Positions 16,524-26,114 of a DNA stretch of 64,000 nt are shown in pieces. Below the pieces are notes generated by a model, which saw nothing but the letters and a program-made list of their open reading frames with translations, did not search any database and was not told where the DNA came from. The stretch is from NCBI GenBank assembly GCA_900549015.1, contig URMH01000008.1:11654-75653 (forward strand). Direction: 5' to 3'. This stretch comes from an uncultured Blautia sp. (lineage in GTDB: Bacteria > Bacillota > Clostridia > Lachnospirales > Lachnospiraceae). The number at the start of each line of letters is the position of its first letter. Position 1 is the first letter of the stretch. The position numbers and the translations under genes were made by a program.

Positions 16524-18494
16524 TTAAAGCATGTAGTCTTTTAAAACATCGTGGTCCCGGAGGATTTTTTCAATGACCGTTCCTTTTATAATGCGAAGGA
16601 GCGGTTTTTTCAGTCCGTTTAACGGTCCCGGAAGCTGGATTTCCAGAGGGGATTTTCCGTCCATAAGTTTTACGGAGCTGTCAAGAAGCTCACGTATATC
16701 GTAAACGCTTCCCCAGACCTCAGGAACGCCTCTGTCAACGCCTAAAAGTCCGTAAACGGCTTCCATAGCAGTTCTTACAGAATATTCTGTTGTGAATACA
16801 GTGTCTCTCGGTGTATCGGCAAACTGTCCCAGGAAGGCAAAGTTTACGCAGCCGTCAGGAATGACAGCCGGTCTGTCGCCTTTTGTACGGGGCATAAAGA
16901 AAGCGGTGATATACGGCATCATGGTAGGAACGCAGACTGCGCTGTTTTCTGCAAGTTCCGGAATCTGTTCCACAGGAACACCAATGTGGTAGAGCCATTC
17001 TTCTGTGATTTCTTTTCCGGTACAGTCTTTCATCGGTTTCTTTACGTAATCGCCCGGTACGTCTGTGAAAAGACCGTATACCCATACGCAGACTTTTTCA
17101 GGATCCTGTTCTTTAAACTGTCCCTGACGGTTGATGGTCCAGCTTAACAGCCATTTGGAATCGCGGCAGCTTACGATACCGCCGGTTACTACATTGCCGC
17201 TTCTTGGGTCGCGCTTGCAGATATTTGTAATATACGGAATGATTTTTTCGTCCAGGGTTGTAATTGTTGCAGACTCCCAGTTTGTTTTTGAAATATCGGA
17301 GCAGAATTTTTCCGGATGTCCAAAAGAGGGATCCTGTTTTGCGATATTTTTCCAGAGATTCCAGCATCCGCTTGTACGCACTTCTGCATCGCCGTTTGGG
17401 GCATGGTTCTGGTCACCGTAAATGGTACCCTCTGTACAGCTTCCGTTTGTGACAAATACAAGGTCGTTTTCCGTGAGAAGAATGCCTTCTTCTTTTCCAT
17501 TTACTTTACATTCGATGGCAGAGGCGATTTTTTTGCCGTCCTTGAATTCAAAGACAACATTTGTGACTTCTGTGTTGAAACGGAAGTCAACGCCTGCCGC
17601 TTCCAGATATTTCTGCATTGGAAGAATCAGAGATTCATACTGATTATATTTTGTGAATTTCAGAGCGCTGAAATCAGGAAGGCCTGCAATATGATGAATA
17701 AAGCGCTGGAAGTAAAGCTTCATCTCAAGAGCGCTGTGCCAGTTTTCGAAAGCGAACATAGTTCTCCAGTACAGCCAGAAGGTGGAGTTAAATACTTCGT
17801 CATCGAAAACGTCCTCGATTGTTTTGTCGTAAAGATCTTCGTCTTTTGTGAGGAAAAGCTTCATGATTTCCATGCAGCCCTTCTGACTTAAGTTGAATTT
17901 GCCGTCTGTATGTGCATCTTCTCCTCTGTTCACAGTAGCTCTGCAAAGAGAGTAGTTGGGATCATGTTTGTTCAGCCAGTAAAATTCATCGAGAACAGAT
18001 GCGCCCGGTTTTTCAAGAGAAGGAATGCTGTGGAATAAATCCCAGAGACATTCAAAATGGTTTTCCATTTCTCTTCCGCCGCGCATGATGTATCCACGTG
18101 TGGCATCATAGATACCGTCGCAGGCGCCGCCGGCAATGTCCATTGCTTCCAGAATGTGGATTTGAGAGCCGGGCATCTGTCCGTCACGAACAAGGAAGCA
18201 GGCAGCTGCCAGGGAAGCAAGACCGCTCCCTACAATGTAGGCATTTTTATTTTCTACGCCTTCCGGTTTTTCGGGGCGGGCAAAGGCTTCATAATTTCCG
18301 TTGCTGTAGTAGATGCCTCTGCTGTTTTTTGCGTTTTTTCCACGTTCTGTATTTCTGTAATTTTTATTTGCTGCGACTGTTCTTTTCATTTCGGTCTCTT
18401 TTGTTTCTTTTGATTTTTTCATAAGGTATGCAGTAGCTCCGGCGCCTGCTGCGACAGCTGATACAACGCCGAGATTTAATTTTTTCTTTGCCAT
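16524..18494 (-). CDS. ohyA: oleate hydratase (MCRA family, FAD)
   Basis: A 656-aa flavoprotein of the myosin-cross-reactive-antigen family, which adds water to the cis-9 double bond of oleate or linoleate to make 10-hydroxy fatty acids. The FAD-binding motif YIVGSGLASLAAACF (about residues 86-100) and the family block RGGREMENHFECLWDL are present. An N-terminal extension of about 60 aa has a hydrophobic segment (about 7-24), suggesting a membrane anchor. ATG 18494 was chosen because AGGTGG lies 8 bases upstream; a GTG at 18506 overlaps that site. The neighbouring TetR gene on the same strand is the likely regulator. Confidence 0.92.
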   Translation of the reverse strand: MAKKKLNLGVVSAVAAGAGATAYLMKKSKETKETEMKRTVAANKNYRNTERGKNAKNSRGIYYSNGNYEAFARPEKPEGVENKNAYIVGSGLASLAAACFLVRDGQMPGSQIHILEAMDIAGGACDGIYDATRGYIMRGGREMENHFECLWDLFHSIPSLEKPGASVLDEFYWLNKHDPNYSLCRATVNRGEDAHTDGKFNLSQKGCMEIMKLFLTKDEDLYDKTIEDVFDDEVFNSTFWLYWRTMFAFENWHSALEMKLYFQRFIHHIAGLPDFSALKFTKYNQYESLILPMQKYLEAAGVDFRFNTEVTNVVFEFKDGKKIASAIECKVNGKEEGILLTENDLVFVTNGSCTEGTIYGDQNHAPNGDAEVRTSGCWNLWKNIAKQDPSFGHPEKFCSDISKTNWESATITTLDEKIIPYITNICKRDPRSGNVVTGGIVSCRDSKWLLSWTINRQGQFKEQDPEKVCVWVYGLFTDVPGDYVKKPMKDCTGKEITEEWLYHIGVPVEQIPELAENSAVCVPTMMPYITAFFMPRTKGDRPAVIPDGCVNFAFLGQFADTPRDTVFTTEYSVRTAMEAVYGLLGVDRGVPEVWGSVYDIRELLDSSVKLMDGKSPLEIQLPGPLNGLKKPLLRIIKGTVIEKILRDHDVLKDYML

Positions 18495-18591
18495 GTAAAA
18501 AACCACCTTTCAAAAATGCTTAGATATTTGTTTTTCTGATGTCTATAGTATGTCCTGTTTTGGTTTTTTACAATTTACAAAGAACGGGATA

Positions 18592-18608
18592 TGATAAAAA
18601 ATTTATCA
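18592..18608. promoter_or_regulatory. inverted repeat at the tetR end / ohyA upstream region
   Basis: TGATAAA - AAA - TTTATCA is a perfect 7-bp-arm inverted repeat that includes the tetR stop codon. It lies about 100 bases upstream of ohyA. It could be a TetR operator or a weak terminator; the sequence alone does not decide. Confidence 0.35.
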
Positions 18609-19169
18609 AAGAGCCGGATTTGTAAAGTTTTTTATGGAGTTTCCGATGCTGCCGTGAATGGTTATAATAATATTGTGGACAATTTCGTGATAATCTTCTT
18701 TCATCCCCGGTTTGATCCAGTCAAGCATGATTCCCACAAAGCTGTACTTATAAAAGTCTGCTATGAAGGTTTTTTGTTCTTCTGTAATAGAAAATCCTTT
18801 TGACTGTTCTTCTACCACTCCCATGATAAGAGAGCGTGTCAGAGAAAACAGATAATTTTCAATCTGTTCTCTGCTGATGGAGCGGTAAGCATTTAAAATA
18901 AAAGGCTTGTTTTCCAGAACAACTTCAAATATCTGTGAAATTCCCTCCTGCCATGTAGCGTATGTCTTTTTTCCCTGAAGTGCTTTTTTTGCATCTTCCA
19001 GACATGCCCATTCGACCAGGTCGTAAATATCCTTAAAGTGATAATAAAAAGTCATGCGGCTGATACCGCAGTCTGTTGTCAGGTCATTTATTGTGATTTT
19101 ATCAAGGGGTTTTTTGAGAAGAAATTTTTTTAAGGAAGCTTCCAGAGCTTCTTTTGTGATAGTTGGCAT
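18606..19169 (-). CDS. TetR family regulator
   Basis: A 187-aa one-domain-plus-ligand-domain repressor. The N-terminal helix-turn-helix is clear at about residues 20-50 (TINDLTTDCGISRMTFYYHFKD). The C-terminal half resembles the DhaS-like TetR branch. It is encoded directly upstream of ohyA in the same direction, with about 110 bases between them, which suggests control of fatty-acid hydration in response to unsaturated fatty acids. That ligand is inference. The gene runs divergently from dacF. Confidence 0.85.
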   Translation of the reverse strand: MPTITKEALEASLKKFLLKKPLDKITINDLTTDCGISRMTFYYHFKDIYDLVEWACLEDAKKALQGKKTYATWQEGISQIFEVVLENKPFILNAYRSISREQIENYLFSLTRSLIMGVVEEQSKGFSITEEQKTFIADFYKYSFVGIMLDWIKPGMKEDYHEIVHNIIITIHGSIGNSIKNFTNPAL

Positions 19170-19336
19170 ATACAGTCCTCCCTGTTGATAATTGTGGATA
19201 GGTTATCCTTATTATAAAAGAGACTGTGGAAAAAGTGAAGGTTAAGCCTAGTCTTCGTGAAAAAAAAATGGTATACTGAAGTGCGAAGCACGGCGGCTGT
19301 TTATGACGGCGGGTTTTACAAATCAGGAGGACAATT

Positions 19337-20590
19337 ATGGTAAAAATGAAAAAACAAAGACTGCGGAAGTGGCTGTGCAGTGTTCTCTGCGCAGGGCTTT
19401 TTATTTCACAGCCGGGTCTTATATATGCGGAGGAGGAAAACAGTCAGGCAGCAACAGAAGCAACGCCCACACCAGTTCCCCACACAGAGTATTATAAAGA
19501 AAATGCGGATACAGACGCTCTTACAGGCTGGCCTGAAGGACCAAAAATAGAAGGGCAGTCTGCAATTCTTCTGGATATGCAGACAGGTTCTGTTCTTTAC
19601 AGTAAAAATGCAGATAAAAAACTGTATCCAGCAAGTATTACAAAGATTATGACAACACTTTTGGCTTGTGAAAATCTGAAACTTGAGGATAAGCTTGTGA
19701 TGTCACAGGCGGCAGCTTATGGAATTGAGGCAGGCAGCTCCAGTATTTATGCGGATACAGGGGAAGAGTTTACAGTAGAACAGGCTCTTATGGCGGTTAT
19801 GCTGGAATCTGCAAATGAGGTTTCCTTGGCTGTGGCGGAAAAAACCAGTGGTTCTGTAAAGAAGTTTGTAGAGCTGATGAATAAGAGGGCAAGAGAGCTT
19901 GGATGTACAGGGACACACTTTAATAATCCAAATGGTCTGCCGGATAAGAATCATTTTACAACAGCGGCGGATATGGCGAAAATAGCAGATGCAGCATGGC
20001 ATAATCCACTGTTTCGCAAGTTTGTTACAAGAATTTTATACGAGATCCCGCCTACAAACAAGTTTGGAGAAACCCGGTACTTTCTTAATCATCATAAGAT
20101 GATGGAGGGAAGAGACTACGCATACGAGGGCGTTATGGGAGGAAAAACGGGATATACAGATGATGCGGGAAGTACTCTTGTTACTTATGCCAAGAGAGGA
20201 GAAATGCGTCTCGTTGCAGTGGTAATGAATTCTATTAACGGGGCTTATGCAGATACGGCGCAGCTTCTTGATTACGGGTTTAATAATTTTCAGAAGGTGA
20301 GCATGAAGGTAAACACAGATACGGTAACGCGCCGAAACCTTCCATGTGAAAAGTATCTTCTGAAAAATTGCGGAAATGATATGGCATTTTATTATCCCCA
20401 TCAGATTTATGTAACTGTTCCGAAAGGATTTACAGCCGATATGATGACGCTTAAGACAACGACTTTGAAAAGCGTTGTTGGAATGCCGACTATTTTAAAT
20501 GAATATTATTATGAAGATCACCTGGTTGGAAAGGGCGTGCAATATGAAAAAGAGCTCCTTTCAGAGCTCCTTCTCAGATCGTCTCTTTAA
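19337..20590 (+). CDS. D-alanyl-D-alanine carboxypeptidase (S11, DacF/PBP5-like)
   Basis: A 417-aa penicillin-binding serine peptidase that trims the terminal D-Ala of peptidoglycan stem peptides. A signal peptide spans about residues 8-31. The catalytic motifs are S100-x-x-K103 (SITK), S158-x-N160 (SAN) and K270-T-G (GGKTGYTDDAG). A C-terminal beta domain (about 320-400) follows. No amphipathic membrane anchor is evident at the C-terminus, which ends abruptly. AGGAGG is 6 bases before the ATG. The last 30 bases overlap the convergent exonuclease gene. Confidence 0.92.
   Translation: MVKMKKQRLRKWLCSVLCAGLFISQPGLIYAEEENSQAATEATPTPVPHTEYYKENADTDALTGWPEGPKIEGQSAILLDMQTGSVLYSKNADKKLYPASITKIMTTLLACENLKLEDKLVMSQAAAYGIEAGSSSIYADTGEEFTVEQALMAVMLESANEVSLAVAEKTSGSVKKFVELMNKRARELGCTGTHFNNPNGLPDKNHFTTAADMAKIADAAWHNPLFRKFVTRILYEIPPTNKFGETRYFLNHHKMMEGRDYAYEGVMGGKTGYTDDAGSTLVTYAKRGEMRLVAVVMNSINGAYADTAQLLDYGFNNFQKVSMKVNTDTVTRRNLPCEKYLLKNCGNDMAFYYPHQIYVTVPKGFTADMMTLKTTTLKSVVGMPTILNEYYYEDHLVGKGVQYEKELLSELLLRSSL
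20547..20569 (-). terminator. terminator shared by overlapping convergent genes
   Basis: GAGCTC (20552-20557) and GAGCTC (20564-20569) pair around a 6-base loop. On the - strand a TTTTT tract follows. The exonuclease stop (20561-20563) lies in the loop, and the whole hairpin is inside the dacF-like coding sequence. Confidence 0.6.
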
Positions 20591-21520
20591 CTGTTTTTTC
20601 AGGCGGAGGGCTTCCCGTTTTACACGGATTTCCTCCGCCTCTTCTATTGAGACGGGTTTTAATGTTTTGATGGCAAAATAAAGTCCTTCTTCTGTTTTAC
20701 GGATACGGATTTTTCCAATGATATATCCGTGTTCCTGGCAGTTGGAAACGCTGTAGTAAATTTTGGAATTGTTCATAAACCAGCGGATTTTTCGTTTTGC
20801 AGGCTTATGGCAGACAGGGCATTTTGTACTGGAAACCTCCCTGTCTTTTATGGTGCGCTCCCGGGAAGAAAATTCCCGTGAAATAAATTTATCATATGTT
20901 GGATAAGAAATATGGATTTCTTCCTTTCTGCTTTTGGGGTTTTGGTAAACGTCAAGAGAGTAGAAAGGAAGAATTTTTTTGTTTTCCATAAATGCTAATA
21001 CTTTTGCTGTATAAAAGGCATCTGCAAAGGCACGGTGAAAATCATCGCCCTTTTTTATGCCGAGAAAGTCGATTGCATATTCAAGGGAACGGCGGGATTC
21101 CCCGTCCTCGAAACAGGAAGAGAAAAGTTTCTGTATGTCGTAGTAGGCAACAGGGCCGGGAAGAAGATGCAAAAGTTCATAATACGTCATGTTCCGCTGA
21201 AGCTCCATTACGTCCTGGTTTCCCCAGGTACAGAAATGCCAGTCGTCACCGCACCATTCGATAAATTCCCGGACAGCCTGGGGAAAGGGGGTGCCTGTTT
21301 CCAGATCTTTGTAATTGACATGGATAACTTCCCGGATACTGTTGTGAATCCAGTTGTATACCTGAGGCTTAATCAGTCTGTGGAAGGTGTCAACCGTTTC
21401 TTTTCGTTCATTCAGTTTTACAGCGCCTATCTCTATGATTTCAAAGGGAAGGCGGCGGTTGGAATATTTTTTCCCCTCCGGGCTTTGGTTCCATTCCAGG
21501 TCAAAAACAATAAAATTCAT
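20561..21520 (-). CDS. DnaQ-like 3'-5' exonuclease with C-terminal zinc-ribbon-like tail
   Basis: A 319-aa DEDDh exonuclease related to the ERI-1/KapD branch. The active-site acids and base are D7 and E9 (FDLEW), D103 (GNQD), H162 and D167 (FHRAFADAF). Beyond the nuclease fold (about 1-190) is a tail with C234-x-x-C237 and C261-x-x-H264, which looks like a small zinc ribbon, and a basic C-terminus. It overlaps the nucleoside hydrolase gene by 4 bases (ATGA), so the two are co-translated. An RNA- or DNA-trimming role coupled to nucleoside salvage is possible but unproven. Confidence 0.8.
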   Translation of the reverse strand: MNFIVFDLEWNQSPEGKKYSNRRLPFEIIEIGAVKLNERKETVDTFHRLIKPQVYNWIHNSIREVIHVNYKDLETGTPFPQAVREFIEWCGDDWHFCTWGNQDVMELQRNMTYYELLHLLPGPVAYYDIQKLFSSCFEDGESRRSLEYAIDFLGIKKGDDFHRAFADAFYTAKVLAFMENKKILPFYSLDVYQNPKSRKEEIHISYPTYDKFISREFSSRERTIKDREVSSTKCPVCHKPAKRKIRWFMNNSKIYYSVSNCQEHGYIIGKIRIRKTEEGLYFAIKTLKPVSIEEAEEIRVKREALRLKKQLKRRSEKEL

Positions 21521-22479
21521 GATTTTCTGGCTTCTCCTAACTCATAAATAGCGGAAATAAGATGCTGCTGAAACTGTTCAGTATCTGCTTTGGTAAGAAC
21601 GAGAGCGTTCATCTCTTCTTCCTCATAATTCCACCAGCGGAAATCGCAGAGTGTGCTTCCTCTGGAAACGCCCTCGGAGCAGTCTGTGCTTATTTTTGCT
21701 TTTTCTCCGCTGAAAAATTCCGGGTGTACAAGATACATAAAAGGAACCGCGTCGTGTACGTTTACAGTTCCTTTATATTTATTATAAGGCTGGCTGATGT
21801 AGAAGCCTGCCATATCTCCGCAGACCTTTGCAACCTCATTATTGGACTGACAGAGCTTTGCGATCTGATTTTTTGTGAGGAAGCACTGGGTTGTCACGTC
21901 AAGACCGCACATAATAAGAGGAATTCCAGCTTTACACACGATCTGCGCTGCTTCCGGATCTACATAAATATTAAATTCTGCTGCAGGTGTTACGTTTCCG
22001 CCTTTTGCAGCTCCTCCCATAAAAACGATTTCCCGAATTTTGGATTTAATCTCCGGAAAAGTTTTCAGAAGGAGAGCGATATTTGTAAGCGGACCGGTAG
22101 GGACAAGAACTGCCTGTTCGCCGTCCGGAAGGGAAGATAAAATTTTATGAAGGAAAAGAACTGCATTTTCTTTTTCAGGCTGTCTGGCTGCTTTTGGGAG
22201 AACACAGTTTCCAAGACCTGTATTTCCGTGGACTTCTCCTGCAAACTGCGGCTCACGTACAAGCGGTTCGTGAGCGCCTTCGGCAACAGGAACTTCCAGT
22301 CCGTAAAATTCTGCCAGATCCAATGCATTTCGTGTTACTTTTTCAATAGACTGGTTTCCGCTTACAGAGGTAATTGCGAGAAGCTCGAGAACATCCTGGT
22401 TGGAAGCAAGATAAGCCATTGCAAGAGCATCGTCAATGCCTGGGTCACAGTCCATAATTACTTTTATTTTTTCTGCCAT
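21517..22479 (-). CDS. inosine-uridine-type nucleoside hydrolase
   Basis: A 320-aa calcium-dependent ribonucleoside N-glycosidase that releases ribose and base. The N-terminal calcium-binding motif DCDPGIDDA (residues 10-18) is intact. The mid-protein VPTGPLTNIA and the FMGGA and AEFNIYVDPEAA blocks are present. The length is normal. AAGGAGG lies 8 bases before ATG 22479. The downstream exonuclease overlaps by 4 bases. Base preference (purine or pyrimidine) is not readable with confidence. Confidence 0.9.
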   Translation of the reverse strand: MAEKIKVIMDCDPGIDDALAMAYLASNQDVLELLAITSVSGNQSIEKVTRNALDLAEFYGLEVPVAEGAHEPLVREPQFAGEVHGNTGLGNCVLPKAARQPEKENAVLFLHKILSSLPDGEQAVLVPTGPLTNIALLLKTFPEIKSKIREIVFMGGAAKGGNVTPAAEFNIYVDPEAAQIVCKAGIPLIMCGLDVTTQCFLTKNQIAKLCQSNNEVAKVCGDMAGFYISQPYNKYKGTVNVHDAVPFMYLVHPEFFSGEKAKISTDCSEGVSRGSTLCDFRWWNYEEEEMNALVLTKADTEQFQQHLISAIYELGEARKS

Positions 22480-22578
22480 AGGAGAACCTCCTTAGTTATG
22501 TAATTGTTTGTTATAAGTGTTTTTTGCTTTCTCCAGTATAACAGACAGGTAAAATCCTGTAAAGGAGGGGAAAAGGGC

Positions 22579-22608
22579 TTGACATATGGAATTTGTACAG
22601 ACTATAAT
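22579..22608 (+). promoter_or_regulatory. consensus sigma-A promoter of the ileS T-box transcript
   Basis: TTGACA (22579-22584), an 18-base spacer and TATAAT (22603-22608): both hexamers match the consensus exactly. Transcription should begin near 22615, at the 5-prime end of the T-box leader. Confidence 0.85.
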
Positions 22609-22629
22609 GGAAAAGACAAGGAAAAAACT

Positions 22630-22872
22630 GTGATGGAGACAGTAAGCTGTGCAGAAAGGCAGCAGAGAGCCGGGGACGGTGGAAGCCCGGTGCAAGTAGG
22701 TGCAGCAGAAGATCACTCCGGAGTTTCATTTCTGAAGACAGGCTCAGTAGGAAATGACGGCTTTCCCACGTTACAGGGAACATGTATCGGCGCAGTGCCC
22801 GTACAGTGTAACAGGTGGTATAACGAAAGAACAGCTCTTCGTCCTTTTACATAGGATTGAGAGCTTTTTTGT
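22630..22872 (+). ncRNA. T-box riboswitch, isoleucine-specific
   Basis: The leader has the AGTA / GAA loop-E elements of Stem I (AGTA at about 22640, GAA at 22708-22710). The specifier codon ATC is at 22712-22714, followed by A. The T-box core AGGTGGTATAACG is at 22814-22826, whose TGGT would pair with the 3-prime end of uncharged tRNA-Ile. The final hairpin (AGCTCT at 22833 to AGAGCT at 22865, then T residues) is the terminator. The gene downstream is ileS, which agrees with the specifier. A computed ORF across this region is an artefact. Confidence 0.92.
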
Positions 22873-22929
22873 TTTAGCGGGAAAAAGCCTGCAATGCGAT
22901 ACAAATATGAAAAATCAGGAGGAAGAACA

Positions 22930-25900
22930 GTGTACCAGAAAGTAGACACGAATCTGAATTTCGTAGAACGCGAAAAAAAAGTAGAACAGTTCTGGAAAGA
23001 AAACCATATCTTTGAAAAAAGTATGGAAAACCGCAAGGAAGGCGAGACTTATACATTTTATGACGGACCGCCTACAGCAAACGGAAAACCGCATATCGGT
23101 CATGTGCTTACACGTGTTATCAAGGATATGATCCCGAGATACCGTACAATGAAGGGAAACATGGTTCCGCGTAAAGCCGGCTGGGATACGCACGGCCTTC
23201 CGGTTGAGCTTGAGGTTGAGAAAAAGCTCGGTCTTGACGGAAAAGAGCAGATTGAAGAATACGGTATGGAACCGTTCATCAAACAGTGTAAGGAAAGCGT
23301 ATGGAAATATAAAGGTATGTGGGAGGACTTCTCTTCTACAGTTGGTTTCTGGGCAGATATGGATCACCCTTATGTAACATATGAGGACAATTATATCGAA
23401 TCTGAATGGTGGGCATTAAAAGAAATCTGGGATAAAAAGCTTCTTTACAAGGGCTTTAAGATCGTTCCTTACTGCCCGCGCTGCGGAACTCCGCTTTCCG
23501 CACAGGAGGTTTCTCAGGGATATAAGACAGTAAAAGAGCGTTCTGCTATTGTACGTTTTAAAGTAGTGGGAGAAGATGCTTATTTCCTGGCATGGACAAC
23601 AACACCGTGGACACTTCCGTCCAACGTGGCTCTCTGCGTAAATCCGGATGAAGCATATTGCAAAGTAAAAGCAGCAGACGGATACACTTATTATATGGCA
23701 GAAGCTCTTCTTGATACAGTTCTTGGAAAACTGGGCACAGAAGAAACACCGGCATATGAAGTTCTTGAGAAATATGTTGGAAAAGATCTGGAATACAAAG
23801 AATACGAGCCGCTTTTTGCCTGCACAGGAGAAGCAGCTGCAAAACAGAAGAAAAAAGGCCATTTTGTAACATGCGACCATTACGTAACAATGGGAGACGG
23901 TACTGGTATCGTTCATATTGCGCCGGCATTCGGTGAGGATGATAACCGTGTAGGACGTGATTACAACCTTCCGTTTGTACAGTTTGTTGACGGACAGGGA
24001 AATATGTCAAAAGAGACACCATATGCCGGAACTTTTGTAAAGGCAGCAGACCCGATGGTTCTCACAGATCTCGACAAAGAAGGAAAGCTGTTTGACGCTC
24101 CGAAATTTGAACATGATTATCCACATTGCTGGAGATGTGACACACCTCTTATTTATTATGCAAGAGAGTCCTGGTTCATCAAAATGACAGCAGTGAAAGA
24201 GGATTTGATCCGCAACAACAACACAATTAACTGGATTCCGGAAAGCATCGGCAAGGGACGTTTCGGCGACTGGCTTGAAAATGTTCAGGACTGGGGTATT
24301 TCCAGAAACCGTTACTGGGGTACACCTCTTAATATCTGGGAATGTGAATGCGGACATATGCACTCTATTGGAAGCCGCCAGGAACTTGTGGAAATGAGCG
24401 GCGACGAGAGAGCAAAAACAGTGGAGCTTCACCGTCCGTATATTGATGAGATCACATTGAAATGTCCGGAGTGCGGCGGCACAATGCACCGTGTTCCTGA
24501 AGTTCTTGACTGCTGGTTTGACTCCGGTGCAATGCCGTTTGCACAGCACCATTATCCATTTGAAAATAAAGATCTGTTTGAGCAGCAGTTCCCGGCAGAC
24601 TTTATTTCCGAGGCGGTTGACCAGACAAGAGGATGGTTCTACTCTCTTCTTGCAGAGTCCACACTTCTCTTTAATAAGGCTCCGTATAAGAATGTAATTG
24701 TGCTTGGCCATGTACAGGACGAGAATGGACAGAAGATGAGTAAGTCAAAGGGAAATGCAGTAGACCCGTTTGATGCTCTTGAAAAATACGGCGCTGATGC
24801 GATCCGCTGGTATTTCTACGTAAACAGTGCGCCGTGGCTTCCGAACCGTTTCCACGGAAAAGCAGTTGTGGAAGGACAGCGTAAATTTATGAGCACTTTA
24901 TGGAATACTTACGCATTCTTCGTATTATACGCAAATATTGACGAGTTTGACGCTACAAAATATACACTGGAATACGATAAGCTTCCGGTTATGGACAAGT
25001 GGCTGTTAAGCAAATTAAATACAGTAGTAAAAACAGTAGATGAAAACCTTGCAAACTACAAGATTCCGGAGACAGCAAGAGCACTTCAGGATTTTGTGGA
25101 CGATATGAGCAACTGGTACGTAAGAAGAAGCCGTGAGCGTTTCTGGGCAAAAGGCATGGAGCAGGATAAGATCAATGCGTACATGACTCTTTACACAGCC
25201 CTTGTGACGATTGCAAAAGCGGCAGCGCCTATGATTCCGTTTATGACAGAAGACATTTACCAGAACCTTGTAAGAAGCATCGACGCTTCCGCTCCGGAGA
25301 GTATCCATCTCTGCGACTTCCCGGAAGTAAAAGAAGAGTGGATCGACAAAGAGCTGGAAGAAAATATGGAAGAGCTTCTCGACATTGTTGTTCTCGGACG
25401 TGCCTGCAGAAACACGGCAAACATTAAGAACCGTCAGCCGATCGGAACCATGTTTGTGAAAGCGGAAAAGGCAATGGACAGCTTCTACACAGATATCATT
25501 GCAGATGAGCTGAATGTAAAAGAAGTGAAATTTGCCGATGATGTGGAATCCTTTATTTCTTACAGCTTTAAACCGCAGCTTCGTACAGTAGGACCAAAAT
25601 ACGGAAAACTCCTGAACGGTATCCGTCAGGCATTAAATGAAATTGACGGAACAAAGGCAATGAATGAGCTTCGCGCAAACGGCGTTCTCGTTCTTGACAT
25701 TGACGGAAATAAAGTGGAGCTTACAGAGGAGGATCTTCTTATTGAGACTGCACAGACAGAAGGATATGTGACAGAGACAGACGGAACAACTTCTGTTGTA
25801 CTTGACACAAATCTTACACCTGAGCTTCTTGAGGAAGGCTTTGTCCGTGAAATCATCAGCAAGGTACAGACAATGCGTAAAGAGGCAGGATTCGAGGTTA

Positions 25901-26082
25901 TGGATAAAATCTGCATTTATGCAAAAGATAATGAGAAGATTGAGGGCATCATGAAAGCTCATGAAGAAGAAATCAAAGGCGAGGTTCTCGCAGAGAATAT
26001 TGTCTTTGGAGAAACAGACGGCTACGTGAAGGACTGGAATATCAATAAAGAACAGGTGACTCTTGCAGTGACCAGATTATAA
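22930..26082 (+). CDS. ileS: isoleucyl-tRNA synthetase
   Basis: Class Ia synthetase that charges tRNA-Ile. From GTG 22930 it is 1050 aa; AGGAGG lies 8 bases upstream, while the ATG 36 bases earlier has no site. The HIGH motif is at residues 55-58 (KPHIGH) and KMSKS at 602-606. The CP1 editing domain spans roughly 180-400, and cysteine clusters (CECGH, CPECGG) sit near 470-520. The length exceeds the common 920-940-aa bacterial form and suits the longer IleRS2-like type; that type is often less sensitive to mupirocin (known for the type, not tested here). It is controlled by the T-box upstream. Confidence 0.95.
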   Translation: MYQKVDTNLNFVEREKKVEQFWKENHIFEKSMENRKEGETYTFYDGPPTANGKPHIGHVLTRVIKDMIPRYRTMKGNMVPRKAGWDTHGLPVELEVEKKLGLDGKEQIEEYGMEPFIKQCKESVWKYKGMWEDFSSTVGFWADMDHPYVTYEDNYIESEWWALKEIWDKKLLYKGFKIVPYCPRCGTPLSAQEVSQGYKTVKERSAIVRFKVVGEDAYFLAWTTTPWTLPSNVALCVNPDEAYCKVKAADGYTYYMAEALLDTVLGKLGTEETPAYEVLEKYVGKDLEYKEYEPLFACTGEAAAKQKKKGHFVTCDHYVTMGDGTGIVHIAPAFGEDDNRVGRDYNLPFVQFVDGQGNMSKETPYAGTFVKAADPMVLTDLDKEGKLFDAPKFEHDYPHCWRCDTPLIYYARESWFIKMTAVKEDLIRNNNTINWIPESIGKGRFGDWLENVQDWGISRNRYWGTPLNIWECECGHMHSIGSRQELVEMSGDERAKTVELHRPYIDEITLKCPECGGTMHRVPEVLDCWFDSGAMPFAQHHYPFENKDLFEQQFPADFISEAVDQTRGWFYSLLAESTLLFNKAPYKNVIVLGHVQDENGQKMSKSKGNAVDPFDALEKYGADAIRWYFYVNSAPWLPNRFHGKAVVEGQRKFMSTLWNTYAFFVLYANIDEFDATKYTLEYDKLPVMDKWLLSKLNTVVKTVDENLANYKIPETARALQDFVDDMSNWYVRRSRERFWAKGMEQDKINAYMTLYTALVTIAKAAAPMIPFMTEDIYQNLVRSIDASAPESIHLCDFPEVKEEWIDKELEENMEELLDIVVLGRACRNTANIKNRQPIGTMFVKAEKAMDSFYTDIIADELNVKEVKFADDVESFISYSFKPQLRTVGPKYGKLLNGIRQALNEIDGTKAMNELRANGVLVLDIDGNKVELTEEDLLIETAQTEGYVTETDGTTSVVLDTNLTPELLEEGFVREIISKVQTMRKEAGFEVMDKICIYAKDNEKIEGIMKAHEEEIKGEVLAENIVFGETDGYVKDWNINKEQVTLAVTRL

Positions 26083-26114
26083 AAGATCTCATATTACAGG
26101 GAGGAGACAAATCA

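Noticed and set aside
22504..22854. 116-aa open frame upstream of ileS
   Set aside because: It lies over the promoter and T-box leader, has no ribosome site, and its sequence is explained by RNA structure.
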